Below are positions 21,459-30,412 of a stretch of DNA of 64,000 nucleotides, piece after piece. Position 1 is the first letter of the stretch, and the number at the start of each line of letters is the position of its first letter. The notes under the pieces are model-generated. The model ran no database searches, was not told where the DNA came from, and worked only from the letters and a program-made list of their open reading frames with translations. The stretch lies in the NCBI RefSeq assembly GCF_029051725.1, contig NZ_JAACFU010000004.1:124001-188000 (forward strand), in the 5' to 3' direction. This stretch comes from Bradyrhizobium sp. CSS354 (GTDB taxonomy: Bacteria > Pseudomonadota > Alphaproteobacteria > Rhizobiales > Xanthobacteraceae). The position numbers were made by a program, and so were the translations under genes.

Positions 21459-22565
21459 TTAGGCGAGTGGAAGCGCGCTGCCGGTGGCCCATGTGGCCAT
21501 CACGACGTCGCCGACGGTGAAGGGATCCGCGAAAAAAGTCTTTTCCGGCACATAGGCGACGAACGCATCGTCCGGCACGGTGTCCAGCATGACCTTGACG
21601 AAATAGCCCTGGTACTCGATCGCGAGCACGCGGCTTGGCAGTGAGGTGGAGCAGCCCGGCGGCAGCTCCCTGCCCGGCCGGACCAGCGCGACATCGTCGC
21701 GACGCACGGCGATATCGATCCTGTCACCGACGCTGACCGTGGACCGCGCCTGAAGCGGGACCTCGATGCCGTCAGGCGCGGCCTGCGCGAGCGTAAAGGT
21801 CGAACCGTTGACCTTCTCGACCCGCCCCGACAGGACGTTCTGCCCGCCCATAAATTCGGCGACGTAACGATCGTGCGGATGGGCATAGACGTCGCGCGCC
21901 GCTCCCGCCTGCTTGATCTTGCCCTGCTCCATCACCACGACCAGATCGGCGAGTGCGATCGCCTCAAGCTGGGTGTGGGTGACATGGATGAAGGTGATGC
22001 CGAGCTCCTGCTGCATCCGCCTGAGCTCCTGACGCATCTGCACGCGGAGCTGCTCGTCGAGCGCGGAGAGCGGTTCGTCGAGCAAAAGTACCCTCGGCTC
22101 GGTGATCGCCGCGCGCGCCAGCGCCACACGCTGCTGCTGGCCGCCGGAGAGCTGGGCCGGCAGGCGGTCGGCGAATTGCGTCAGACGCACCTTCTCGATC
22201 ATGGCATCCGCAGCGCGCAGACGATCGGCCTTCGACATGCCGCGCACGCGCAAGGCGAACGCGATGTTGTCGCGCACGGTTAGGTGCGGGAACAGCGCGT
22301 AGGACTGAAACATCATCGCGGTGCGCCGCTGCACCGGCGCGAGACCGACGACGTTCTGGCCGCCGATCACGATCTCACCCGCACTCGGGTCTTCATGCCC
22401 CGCGATCATGCGCAGAATCGTGGTCTTGCCGCAGCCGGACGGGCCGATGAAGCAGCAATAGGCGCCGTCGGCGATCTTGAGATTGACGCCGTCCACCACA
22501 TTGGTGACGCCGTCAAAGCTCTTGCAGATGCCCGCCAGTTCGATATCGCCGCGATCGCTCTTCAT
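21459..22565 (-). CDS. ABC transporter ATP-binding protein (PotA-like)
   Basis: Cytoplasmic ATPase of a polyamine/opine/iron-type importer (368 aa). Walker [10 protein letters not shown], signature [14 protein letters not shown], Walker [13 protein letters not shown] and the H-loop VTHTQLEA are all present; a TOBE domain fills the C-terminus. I start at the ATG at 22565, 8 nt after the permease stop; a TTG 12 nt upstream is possible. It is followed by the hydroxylase subunits with only 21 nt between, so importer and hydroxylase are likely one transcript. Confidence 0.93.
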   Translation of the reverse strand: MKSDRGDIELAGICKSFDGVTNVVDGVNLKIADGAYCCFIGPSGCGKTTILRMIAGHEDPSAGEIVIGGQNVVGLAPVQRRTAMMFQSYALFPHLTVRDNIAFALRVRGMSKADRLRAADAMIEKVRLTQFADRLPAQLSGGQQQRVALARAAITEPRVLLLDEPLSALDEQLRVQMRQELRRMQQELGITFIHVTHTQLEAIALADLVVVMEQGKIKQAGAARDVYAHPHDRYVAEFMGGQNVLSGRVEKVNGSTFTLAQAAPDGIEVPLQARSTVSVGDRIDIAVRRDDVALVRPGRELPPGCSTSLPSRVLAIEYQGYFVKVMLDTVPDDAFVAYVPEKTFFADPFTVGDVVMATWATGSALPLA

Positions 22566-22573
22566 TTCCGAGC

Positions 22574-23479
22574 TCAACCCTTTGTGCTGCTGCCACGCTT
22601 CTTTTGGATCAGCACGATGCTGCCCAGGCTCGCGCCGATGACGATGAAGGAGACGATCGTCGTCACCGTGCCGAGCGCGTAAAGCGAGGGCGACGTGACG
22701 TTCAGGGTCATGCTCCAGATCTCCAGCGGCAGTGTGTTCAGTGAGCCCGCGGTCTGAAGGCTACGCGCAAACTCGTCGTAGGAGAGCGTGAAGCCGAACA
22801 GCGCGACCGCGACCAGGCCGGGCGCCAGTACCGGGATCATCACCAGCCGGATCGATTGCCAGCGGCTGGCGCCGAGGTCGTAGGCCGCCTCCTCCCAGAC
22901 GTGGTTGAAGCGCGACATCACCGCAAACATTACGAGCACGCCGAACGGCAGCGTCCAGGACAGTTGCGCGCCGAGCGCCGAGGTGTACCAGCTCGCATTG
23001 AGCCCGAGGGCCTGGAATAACAGACCGGTGCCGAGGCCGAGCACGAGACCGGGCGCGACCAGGCTGCCGATCATCATGTAGAACACGACGGTGTCGCCGC
23101 GAAAGCGCTTGCGAAAACCGAGACCGGCGAGGAACGAGACAACCACCGTGATGACGGTGACAATGACGGCGAGCTTGATCGAACGATCGAACGAGCCCTT
23201 GACGTCGCCGGTCCGCACCTGGGTGAAGAGATCGACGAACCAGTGTAGCGACTGTCCCTTCATCGGGAAGACGAGGCCGCCGCGGATGTCCTGGAACGAC
23301 AGGACGTAGATGCAGAACATCGGGCCGTACAGCGCGATCACATAGAACCCGAATAGCGTCGCCAGAAGATAGAACGTCCACGGCCGGCCGCCCTTGCTCG
23401 GTGCTATCGCCTTGGTCGTCGCGGGCGCGACCATCTTTGACATGTCGGTTTTGGGCATGTCGGCGAGAACCGCGCTCAT
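22574..23479 (-). CDS. ABC permease (PotC-like)
   Basis: Inner-membrane permease (301 aa), about six helices with an N-terminal cytoplasmic stretch. The EAA-type loop reads WEEAAYDLGASRWQSIRLVMIPVLAPG. Its ATG overlaps the stop of the other permease by 4 nt (ATGA), and it runs directly into the ATPase gene. The second permease of a PotBC-like pair. Confidence 0.93.
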   Translation of the reverse strand: MSAVLADMPKTDMSKMVAPATTKAIAPSKGGRPWTFYLLATLFGFYVIALYGPMFCIYVLSFQDIRGGLVFPMKGQSLHWFVDLFTQVRTGDVKGSFDRSIKLAVIVTVITVVVSFLAGLGFRKRFRGDTVVFYMMIGSLVAPGLVLGLGTGLLFQALGLNASWYTSALGAQLSWTLPFGVLVMFAVMSRFNHVWEEAAYDLGASRWQSIRLVMIPVLAPGLVAVALFGFTLSYDEFARSLQTAGSLNTLPLEIWSMTLNVTSPSLYALGTVTTIVSFIVIGASLGSIVLIQKKRGSSTKG

Positions 23480-24366
23480 CGCGTGATCTCCTGCCTGATG
23501 TCGACGGTGCGCAGGATCAGCGAGACGATCGCGACCAGAACCAGCGTCAGCAGCACCGCGCTCGCGGCTGCGGTCGGATATTGCAATACACCGACGTCCT
23601 CGTAGAATGCGCTCACCACCGAGGCCGAGCCGCCGCCGGACATCACCTTGACCACGAAGAAATCGCCCATCACGATCGAGACGACGAAGATGGTGCCGAG
23701 CGCGATGCCGCTCTTGGACATCGGGACCACGATCAGACGCATGATGTCGAAACGGCTGGCGCCTGCATCGATCGCGGCCTCGATCAGCTTCTTGTCGATC
23801 CGTGCCATGGAATTGAAGATCGGCACGATCATGAAAATGGTGAGCTGATGGACATAAGCGATGACCACCGCGAGGTCGGAGAACAGCAACACTTCGAGCG
23901 GCTGGCGGATCACACCGAGCCCCAGCAGCACCTGGTTGATCAGGCCTTCCTTGCCGAGGAGCGGAATCCAGGAAATCATCCGGATGATGTTCGAGGTCCA
24001 GAACGGTACCGTGCAGAGCAGGAACAGACCAATCGCCAGTAATTGGTTGCGGACGTGGAAAACCAGGAAGTATGCGACGAAGAAGCCAATGATCAGCGTG
24101 AAGATCCAGGTCAGAACCGTGAACTTGATCGTCGCCAGATACAGTTTCAGCGTCAGTGCCGAATGCAGCACCTCGACATAGCTTGCGAGCGTGAAACCCG
24201 GCGTCAGCCCGCCAAAGCCGTCAGTGGCGAAAAAGCTCGCCGCCAGCACGACCAGGATCGGCGCCACGAAGAACGGCACCAGCACCAGCACGAGCGGCGA
24301 CACGTAGAGCCAGCCGGCGAGATTTGCGCGTGGTGAGGTTTGAGCTGGACTAAGACTTGGCTGCAT
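23476..24366 (-). CDS. ABC permease (PotB-like)
   Basis: Inner-membrane permease (296 aa) with six predicted helices. The EAA loop reads KLIEAAIDAGASRFDIMRLIVVPMS, typical of PotB-like subunits. I start at the ATG at 24366 (MQPSLSPAQTSPRAN); an in-frame start at 24408 would add 14 residues and cannot be excluded. It lies 82 nt after the binding-protein gene, and its stop overlaps the next permease. Confidence 0.92.
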   Translation of the reverse strand: MQPSLSPAQTSPRANLAGWLYVSPLVLVLVPFFVAPILVVLAASFFATDGFGGLTPGFTLASYVEVLHSALTLKLYLATIKFTVLTWIFTLIIGFFVAYFLVFHVRNQLLAIGLFLLCTVPFWTSNIIRMISWIPLLGKEGLINQVLLGLGVIRQPLEVLLFSDLAVVIAYVHQLTIFMIVPIFNSMARIDKKLIEAAIDAGASRFDIMRLIVVPMSKSGIALGTIFVVSIVMGDFFVVKVMSGGGSASVVSAFYEDVGVLQYPTAAASAVLLTLVLVAIVSLILRTVDIRQEITR

Positions 24367-24448
24367 GTCGGCAAACGCCTCGAAGTCGATCTTTTGGCAC
24401 CGGCGCATCGCCGCGCCGGCGCTTCGTTCACGTCAGGGAAAGCAGGTT

Positions 24449-25798
24449 TCAGGCCACCTTGAAGTCGTTCCAGCGCTTGTTCATGTAGGCGGCTTCGTCC
24501 ATTAGCGTGTTCCAACAGGAAATGTTCTTGACGCGGTCGAGGAACGAGCCGCCGTCGCGTTTGGTGCCGCTCTTCTCCATCGGCACGCCATAGGGGTCGT
24601 TGACCACCTCGGGCGCCGGCTGGCCCTCGTACCAGAATGCCCATTCGGCCGGCGTGAGGAATTTCTTCGCAGTCGAAGGCACCGGGCTGTAATAGCCGTA
24701 GCGGGCGACGAAGCCGCCCTGCCAACCCGACAGATACCAGTTGAGATATTCGTAGGCCGCGTCCAGCTTCTTGCCGGAGAGATGCTTCATCAGGCCCATG
24801 CCGTTGCACCAGCCGCGATAGCCTTCCTTGCCGTTCTTGATGTTGACCGGCGCGTAGACGCAGGGGATTTCTTTCACGCGCACCGCGGCAACCGCCGGCG
24901 ACCACATCGACTGGATCACCACTTCACCCGCCGCCATCAACTGCACCGACTGGTCGAAGGTGGTCCAGGTCGCGCGGAACTGGCCCTGCTTCTTGAGCTC
25001 GATCAGCTTGTTGCAGGTGAAGTCGATCTCCTCCTTGGTCATGTTGCCCTTGTTGCCGTAGTTGATCAGGCCGGCGCTTTCGAAGCAGAGCGCGGCGTCC
25101 ATGATGCCGATCGCGGGCACGTCGAGGATCGCGGCCTTGCCTTTGAATTTCGGGTCGATCAGATCCTTCCATTCCGTGACTTCATGGCCGACGAGGTCGG
25201 GGCGGTAGCCGATGGAGTCGGCGTTGTAGACCTGTGGCAGGAACGTCGCCCATTCCGTGACGCCGTCGTTGAGGTCGGTCGAATCGGGCTTGGCGATATA
25301 CATGGCCTCGTAGGGCGAGATGCCCTGGCGCGGGATCTTGTGGCCGTCGATCTCGCCCTTGGTGAAGATCGGCAGGATGTTGTCGAACTCCTTGACCTTC
25401 TTGACCTCGATGCCCTGGATCACGCCGCGCTTGGCGGCGAGCTTGGCCTGCCAGCCCTCGAGATCGGCGATATCGACCGTATTAGGCTGGCTTATGAAGC
25501 GGTTGATGGCGGCGGAGGTGTCGAGGTTCTGCATCGTTACCTTGAAGCCGAGATCCTTGGCCGCCTGGTCACCGATCGCCTTCACCACCGAATAGGACAC
25601 GCCGACATGGCGCAGCTCGATATCCTTGATCTCCTGCGCCCAGATGGTCGGGAATCCGCGGATCGCGTCCGATCCTGCGGCCGCGCCGGCCACCGCCGCG
25701 GCGCCCTTCAACAGCGTGCGCCTGCTCAGCTTTTTCGCAGGCTTGTCGCTCGTCCCCGCCGGATTGGCAGTGGATGTCCCCTTGTCCCTGTCAAGCAT
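24449..25798 (-). CDS. Periplasmic substrate-binding protein (PotD-like) with Tat signal
   Basis: Extracellular solute-binding protein (449 aa) feeding the PotABC-like importer. The N-terminus has a twin-arginine signal, KKLSRRTLLKGAAAVAGAAA, with the pre-protein body starting near AQEIKDIELRHV; the rest is a type-2 periplasmic-binding fold. It has a GAGGG Shine-Dalgarno. As the first gene of the minus-strand run it probably follows the operon promoter. Tat export is common for this subfamily. The ligand cannot be deduced. Confidence 0.9.
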   Translation of the reverse strand: MLDRDKGTSTANPAGTSDKPAKKLSRRTLLKGAAAVAGAAAGSDAIRGFPTIWAQEIKDIELRHVGVSYSVVKAIGDQAAKDLGFKVTMQNLDTSAAINRFISQPNTVDIADLEGWQAKLAAKRGVIQGIEVKKVKEFDNILPIFTKGEIDGHKIPRQGISPYEAMYIAKPDSTDLNDGVTEWATFLPQVYNADSIGYRPDLVGHEVTEWKDLIDPKFKGKAAILDVPAIGIMDAALCFESAGLINYGNKGNMTKEEIDFTCNKLIELKKQGQFRATWTTFDQSVQLMAAGEVVIQSMWSPAVAAVRVKEIPCVYAPVNIKNGKEGYRGWCNGMGLMKHLSGKKLDAAYEYLNWYLSGWQGGFVARYGYYSPVPSTAKKFLTPAEWAFWYEGQPAPEVVNDPYGVPMEKSGTKRDGGSFLDRVKNISCWNTLMDEAAYMNKRWNDFKVA

Positions 25799-26010
25799 GG
25801 CAACCCTCGTTGGTTACGATGAACGCTCGCACCGATCGCCATTGACCGGCTGCGATATGATCGATTGCACAGGAGGCTATGGGCGGAACTTTGCGAAGTA
25901 AAATTGGAAGTAAAAATTCGCGCTATAAGGGAGGCTAATGGTTCGGACGGCTGCATTTGCTTTTGGCAGCACGCATAAGAAGGCGTCAGGACGTGCATAC
26001 AAGACGGCGA

Positions 26011-27534
26011 ATGCGGCGCGGCGGACTTTTTCACGCAGCACGTGCGACAAGGCTTGCGCTGCTCGCGGCCGGAACATCGTGCGCGGCGCACGCCGGCGCC
26101 GTGCCGATCGCACCTGCGGGGCTGCAAGCGATCGGCACCGTCGATCCCCGCTTCCAGTCCTACAACATCGAGATGGTGGAGCTGACCGGCGGGCGGTTCT
26201 GGAAGCCTTATCCGCAAACGATGCGCACGCGGGTTGACAAGGATCGCTACAGTTACAGACCTCCAATCGATCTCGGCAACACGCGTCTGCGCAAGCTCGC
26301 GGTGGCGTTGTCGCCGGCGTATCTGCGCGTGAGTGGCACCTGGGCCAATGCGACGTTCTTCGCCGACACCGCGAATGCGCCGGCTGCACCGCCCCCGGGA
26401 TTCGACGCAGTGCTAAGCCGCGCGCAGTGGCGCGGCGTCGTCGACTTTGCGCGCGCGACTGGTGCGGAGATCGTCACCTCCTTTGCCATCAGCCCGGGCA
26501 GCCGCGATGCGGATGGCCTTTGGAGGCCGGATCAGGCGCAACGCCTAATCGACTATACGCGTTCGCTGAGCGGCCACATCGCCGCCGCCGAATTCATGAA
26601 CGAGCCGACGCTCGCGGCGATGAGCGGAGCGCCGCGAGGATATGACGCGAAAGCCTATGTTCGCGATTTCGACGTCTTTCGCGACTGGATACGGCGCGCG
26701 GCGCCGGAAACACTGATCGTCGGCCCGGGCTCGGTCGGCGATTCCACGTCCTCTTCCGCGTCAAGTATTCGCACCCGCGATCTGCTTGCCAATTCCGGAG
26801 CCGACGTCGATCGCTTCTCGTACCATCACTACAACACGATCTCACCACGCTGCGGCGGCCGCGATGAGCCGGCACGCGCGTTGTCCGAAGAATGGCTCGC
26901 CCGAACCGATGCGACGCTGTCGATCTACCGTGGCCTGCGCGATGAATTCGCGCCGAGCAAACCGATCTGGCTGACGGAAACCGCCGATGCCGCTTGCGGC
27001 GGCAACCGCTGGGATAAGACTTTCCCCGATACGTTCCGCTATCTCGACCAGCTCGGAGGCCTGGCCAAGGCTGGCGTTCAAGTGGTGATGCACAACACGC
27101 TGGCCGCGAGCGATTACGGATTGCTGGACGAGAAGACGTTCCGCCCGAGACCCAATTATTGGGGCGCGCTGCTCTGGCATCGGTTGATGGGCACGACGGT
27201 GCTCGGCGCAGGCGCAGCGATGGCGCCCGGCCTCCATGTCTACGCGCACTGTCACCCGTCGATGCGCGGCGCCGTGACCGTGCTCGCGATCAATATCTCG
27301 CGTAGCGCAACGCGCACGATCATGTTACCGCTGTCCGCCAAACGCTACACTTTGCAGGCAGCAGGACTGAATGGTGCAACCGTGCAACTGAACGGCAAGA
27401 CGCTCGCGCTGACCGACGAAGATGGGCTGCCGCACCTCGCCGCGCGCAAGACTGCGGCCAGCGCAGTGCGCCTCGCGCCTGAGACCATCACCTTCCTCGT
27501 CGTCCCGGGCGCTGCGAACCCGGCGTGCCGATGA
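26011..27534 (+). CDS. Secreted GH79-like glycoside hydrolase (heparanase/glucuronidase fold)
   Basis: A 507-aa exported protein resembling family-79 beta-glucuronidases and heparanases. After a signal peptide (MRRGGLFHAARATRLALLAA, cleavage near AHA-G), a TIM barrel shows AEFMNEPTLA with the acid/base Glu after Asn, and PIWLTETADAACGGN with the nucleophile Glu; a beta domain closes the C-terminus. The start is uncertain: ATG at 26011 gives a clean signal, while a TTG at 25957 is also open. The gene stands alone. The call rests on the two Glu motifs and layout, so moderate confidence. Confidence 0.68.
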   Translation: MRRGGLFHAARATRLALLAAGTSCAAHAGAVPIAPAGLQAIGTVDPRFQSYNIEMVELTGGRFWKPYPQTMRTRVDKDRYSYRPPIDLGNTRLRKLAVALSPAYLRVSGTWANATFFADTANAPAAPPPGFDAVLSRAQWRGVVDFARATGAEIVTSFAISPGSRDADGLWRPDQAQRLIDYTRSLSGHIAAAEFMNEPTLAAMSGAPRGYDAKAYVRDFDVFRDWIRRAAPETLIVGPGSVGDSTSSSASSIRTRDLLANSGADVDRFSYHHYNTISPRCGGRDEPARALSEEWLARTDATLSIYRGLRDEFAPSKPIWLTETADAACGGNRWDKTFPDTFRYLDQLGGLAKAGVQVVMHNTLAASDYGLLDEKTFRPRPNYWGALLWHRLMGTTVLGAGAAMAPGLHVYAHCHPSMRGAVTVLAINISRSATRTIMLPLSAKRYTLQAAGLNGATVQLNGKTLALTDEDGLPHLAARKTAASAVRLAPETITFLVVPGAANPACR

Positions 27535-27540
27535 CCGCGT

Positions 27541-28848
27541 TCAGGATCTGAGCGAGTCCCGCGCCGTCTCCGGCGCCATCAGGGTTGCGACGATCGTGAT
27601 GATCGAGAGCGCGATGATGTAGACCGACACCGCCCAATAGGAACCGGCCCACGCGAGCAACGCGGTTGCGATCAGCGGCGAGAAGCCGCCACTGAGCGCG
27701 GCGGCAACGTTGGCTCCCAGCGATGCGCCGCTGTAGCGCACCTGAGTGCGGAACAGCTCCGGCATGAAGGCAGCCTTCGGCCCGAACAGCAGCGCATGCG
27801 TCAGTGTCATCGTGACGACGAGCGCGAGCGTGATCAGGGCCGGCTCCCTGGTGTCGAGGAACCAGAACAACGGAAACGCCAACGCCACCGAGAACACGCC
27901 GCCGGCGAGATACAGCGCTTTGCGGCCGAAGATGTCGGACAGCCAGCCGGCGAGAGGCAGCGTCGCGAGCTCGACGAGTGCGGCATAGACCACCGCATTT
28001 AGGATCACCTGCCGCGGCAGGCCGAGCTGCGTCGTTGCATAGACCACGGTGAAGACAGTGAGGAGATAAGCGAGCCCGACTTCGGACACGGTGATACCGA
28101 CCGCCAGCAGGAAGCTGCGCCAATCGCGGCGCAGGACTTCCAGCGCCGGCTGCGCCAGCACCTCCTTGCGCTCGAGCACCTCCTTGAAGTGCGGCGTCTC
28201 CGCGAGTTTCAGCCGCACGATGAACCCGACGCCGACGAGCAGGATGCTGATCAGAAACGGCACGCGCCAGCCCCAGCTCAGGAAGTCCGCTTCGGGCAGC
28301 TGCGTCATCAGACCAAAAATGCCGGTGGAGGCGGCGACGCCGACGGGGAAGCCGATCTGCACCAGGCTGCCGTAGAAGCCGCGGCGGTTGCCGGCGTGCT
28401 CGGCCACCATGACCACGGCGCCGCTCCACTCGCCACCGAGCCCGATGCCCTGGACGAAGCGCAAAATGACGAGGAAGATCGGCGCCCAGACGCCGATCTG
28501 GCTGTAGGTCGGCAGGCAGCCGATCAGGAACGTGCCCAGTCCCATCGCCATCATGGTCGCGACCAGCATCTTCTTGCGGCCGAGCCGGTCGCCATAATGC
28601 CCGATGATCGCGCCGCCGATCGGCCGCGCGACGAAGCCGACCGCATAGGTCGAGAACGCCGCCAGCGTGCCGACGAAGGGATCGAAGCTCGGGAAGAACA
28701 GCTTGTTCAGCACCAGCGCCGCCGCCGTGCCGTAGATCAGGAAGTCGTACCACTCGATCGCGGTGCCGAGCGCACTCGCCCACACCACATGCGCCGTCGT
28801 CGATTTCTCCCTCGCCGTGGAGATCCCCGATGCTGCCGTCATTACCAT
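27541..28848 (-). CDS. MFS metabolite:H+ symporter (ShiA/KgtP-like)
   Basis: Twelve-helix major facilitator (435 aa) of the metabolite:H+ symporter family, importing an organic acid. Diagnostic blocks: the first helix ASALGTAIEWYDFLIYGTAA, the loop 2-3 motif GHYGDRLGRKKMLVATM, GLGGEWSGAVVMVAEHA in helix 5, and the matching loop SDIFGRKAL in the second half. I start at the ATG at 28848; frames upstream to 28899 lack a good Shine-Dalgarno. It is convergent with the glycosidase, 6 nt apart, and divergent from the binding-protein gene. Confidence 0.92.
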   Translation of the reverse strand: MVMTAASGISTAREKSTTAHVVWASALGTAIEWYDFLIYGTAAALVLNKLFFPSFDPFVGTLAAFSTYAVGFVARPIGGAIIGHYGDRLGRKKMLVATMMAMGLGTFLIGCLPTYSQIGVWAPIFLVILRFVQGIGLGGEWSGAVVMVAEHAGNRRGFYGSLVQIGFPVGVAASTGIFGLMTQLPEADFLSWGWRVPFLISILLVGVGFIVRLKLAETPHFKEVLERKEVLAQPALEVLRRDWRSFLLAVGITVSEVGLAYLLTVFTVVYATTQLGLPRQVILNAVVYAALVELATLPLAGWLSDIFGRKALYLAGGVFSVALAFPLFWFLDTREPALITLALVVTMTLTHALLFGPKAAFMPELFRTQVRYSGASLGANVAAALSGGFSPLIATALLAWAGSYWAVSVYIIALSIITIVATLMAPETARDSLRS

Positions 28849-29190
28849 CCGCCCCAAAATTCCAGGTGGCATCATGGCTAAACGTTGTGGCGGTTGCAAC
28901 TTGTGGGAGTGTCAGGTCTCCCCAAATCACGATGCGAGATTTTCGCGCCACTGCCTCCTCACCGTCGTCCCGGCGAAGGCCGGGACCCATAACCACAGGG
29001 AGGAGCTTGGCGAGGACCGGTGCTCCGGTACTGCGACCGCCCGGCAGCGATAGATCACGCGGTATGGGTCCCGGCCTTCGCCGGGACGACGTAGTCCTTA
29101 TTCGCCATTGACAAACTCATTCGCCATTATCTAATTTATCTGCCAGAACAACCAGCCGCGCCAAGCGGCCCAAAAAGAGAGGGAACGACG
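28849..29190. repeat. Spacer holding a perfect 29-bp inverted repeat
   Basis: This 342-nt gap between divergent genes holds no gene. Its centre is a perfect 29-bp inverted repeat, arms 28963-28991 and 29063-29091, containing CCCGGCGAAGGCCGGGACCC and its complement, with a 71-nt loop. Each arm is itself palindromic (CCCGGC-GAAG-GCCGGG). Promoters for both flanking genes must lie around it; none is obvious. Confidence 0.8.
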
Positions 29191-30405
29191 ATGAGAGGGC
29201 TTTTGGCCTGCGCCATGCTCGCGGCCATGACTTCGGTTGCCATGACCACCGTTGCGAACGCGCAAATCTCCGACGACGCGGTGCGGATCGGCGTGCTGAC
29301 GGATCTGTCGAGCTGGGGCCGCGACAACAGTGGGCCGGGCTCCGTGGAGGCCGCGAAAATGGCGGTGGAGGAGTTCGGGCCCACCGTGCTCGGCAAGCCG
29401 ATCGAGATCATCAGCGCCGACCACCAGATGAAGACCGACGTCGGCGTACAGATCGTGCGCGGCTGGTTCGACAACGGCAAGGTCGATACCGTCGTCGACA
29501 TCCCAAATTCCGGCATCGCGATCGCCGTGCACAACATGGTGCGCGAGCGCAACAAGGTTGCGCTGCTCTCCGGCCCCGGCGCGAGTTCGCTGACCGACGA
29601 GCTTTGCAGCCCCAACACCGTGCATTTCACCTACGATACCTACGCGCTGTCAAAGGTGACGGCCTCCGCCGTGATCAAGGAAGGCGGAAAATCCTGGTAC
29701 TTCATCACCGCCGACTACGCCTTCGGCCAGCAGCTCGAGAAGGACGCCACGCGCTTCATCAACGAGATGGGCGGCAAGGTTTTGGGTGGCGTGAAGCACC
29801 CGACCAATACGGCCGATTTCTCCTCCTTTGCACTCCAGGCGCAAAGCTCGAAATCGGACGTCGTCGCCTTCGCCAATGCCGGCCAGGACACCGACAATGC
29901 GATCAAGCAGTCGGGCGAGTTCGGCCTGGTCCAAGGCGGACAGAAACTGGTCGGCCTCTTGATGTTCGACACCGACGTGCATGCGATCGGCCTCAAATCC
30001 GCGCAGGGCACCTACATGACCACCGCGTCGTATTGGAACATGGACGAGGCGACCCGCGCATGGTCACGGAAATTCTACGAGCGCACCAAGGTGATGCCGA
30101 CCATGATCCAGACCGGCGTTTACGGCTCGGTGCTGCATTATCTCAAGGCCATCAAGGCCGCCGGCACCGATGATCCCGCCAAGGCGATGGCCAAGATGCG
30201 CGAGCTGCCGATCGAGGATACATTCGTCCATGGCGGACGCTTGCGCGAGGATGGCCGCGTCATTCGCGACATGTATCTCGCCAAGGTGAAAACACCCGAG
30301 CAGTCCAAAGAACCCTGGGATTATCTGGAGATCATCAAGACGGTGAAGGGAGAGGACGCCTTCCGCCCGGTCTCCGAGTCCAAATGTCCGCTGCTGAAGA
30401 AGTGA
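29191..30405 (+). CDS. LivK-type ABC substrate-binding protein (orphan)
   Basis: Periplasmic type-1 binding protein (404 aa) of the branched-chain amino acid/aromatic acid class. Sec signal MRGLLACAMLAAMTSVAMTT ending ANAQ, then DDAVRIGVLTDLSS and the two-lobe fold. A strong AGAGAGGGA precedes the ATG. No livHMGF permease or ATPase gene is in the window, so it must use a transporter elsewhere. It lies 7 nt before an FAD oxidoreductase, suggesting its ligand feeds that enzyme. Confidence 0.92.
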   Translation: MRGLLACAMLAAMTSVAMTTVANAQISDDAVRIGVLTDLSSWGRDNSGPGSVEAAKMAVEEFGPTVLGKPIEIISADHQMKTDVGVQIVRGWFDNGKVDTVVDIPNSGIAIAVHNMVRERNKVALLSGPGASSLTDELCSPNTVHFTYDTYALSKVTASAVIKEGGKSWYFITADYAFGQQLEKDATRFINEMGGKVLGGVKHPTNTADFSSFALQAQSSKSDVVAFANAGQDTDNAIKQSGEFGLVQGGQKLVGLLMFDTDVHAIGLKSAQGTYMTTASYWNMDEATRAWSRKFYERTKVMPTMIQTGVYGSVLHYLKAIKAAGTDDPAKAMAKMRELPIEDTFVHGGRLREDGRVIRDMYLAKVKTPEQSKEPWDYLEIIKTVKGEDAFRPVSESKCPLLKK

Positions 30406-30412
30406 GGCCCGC

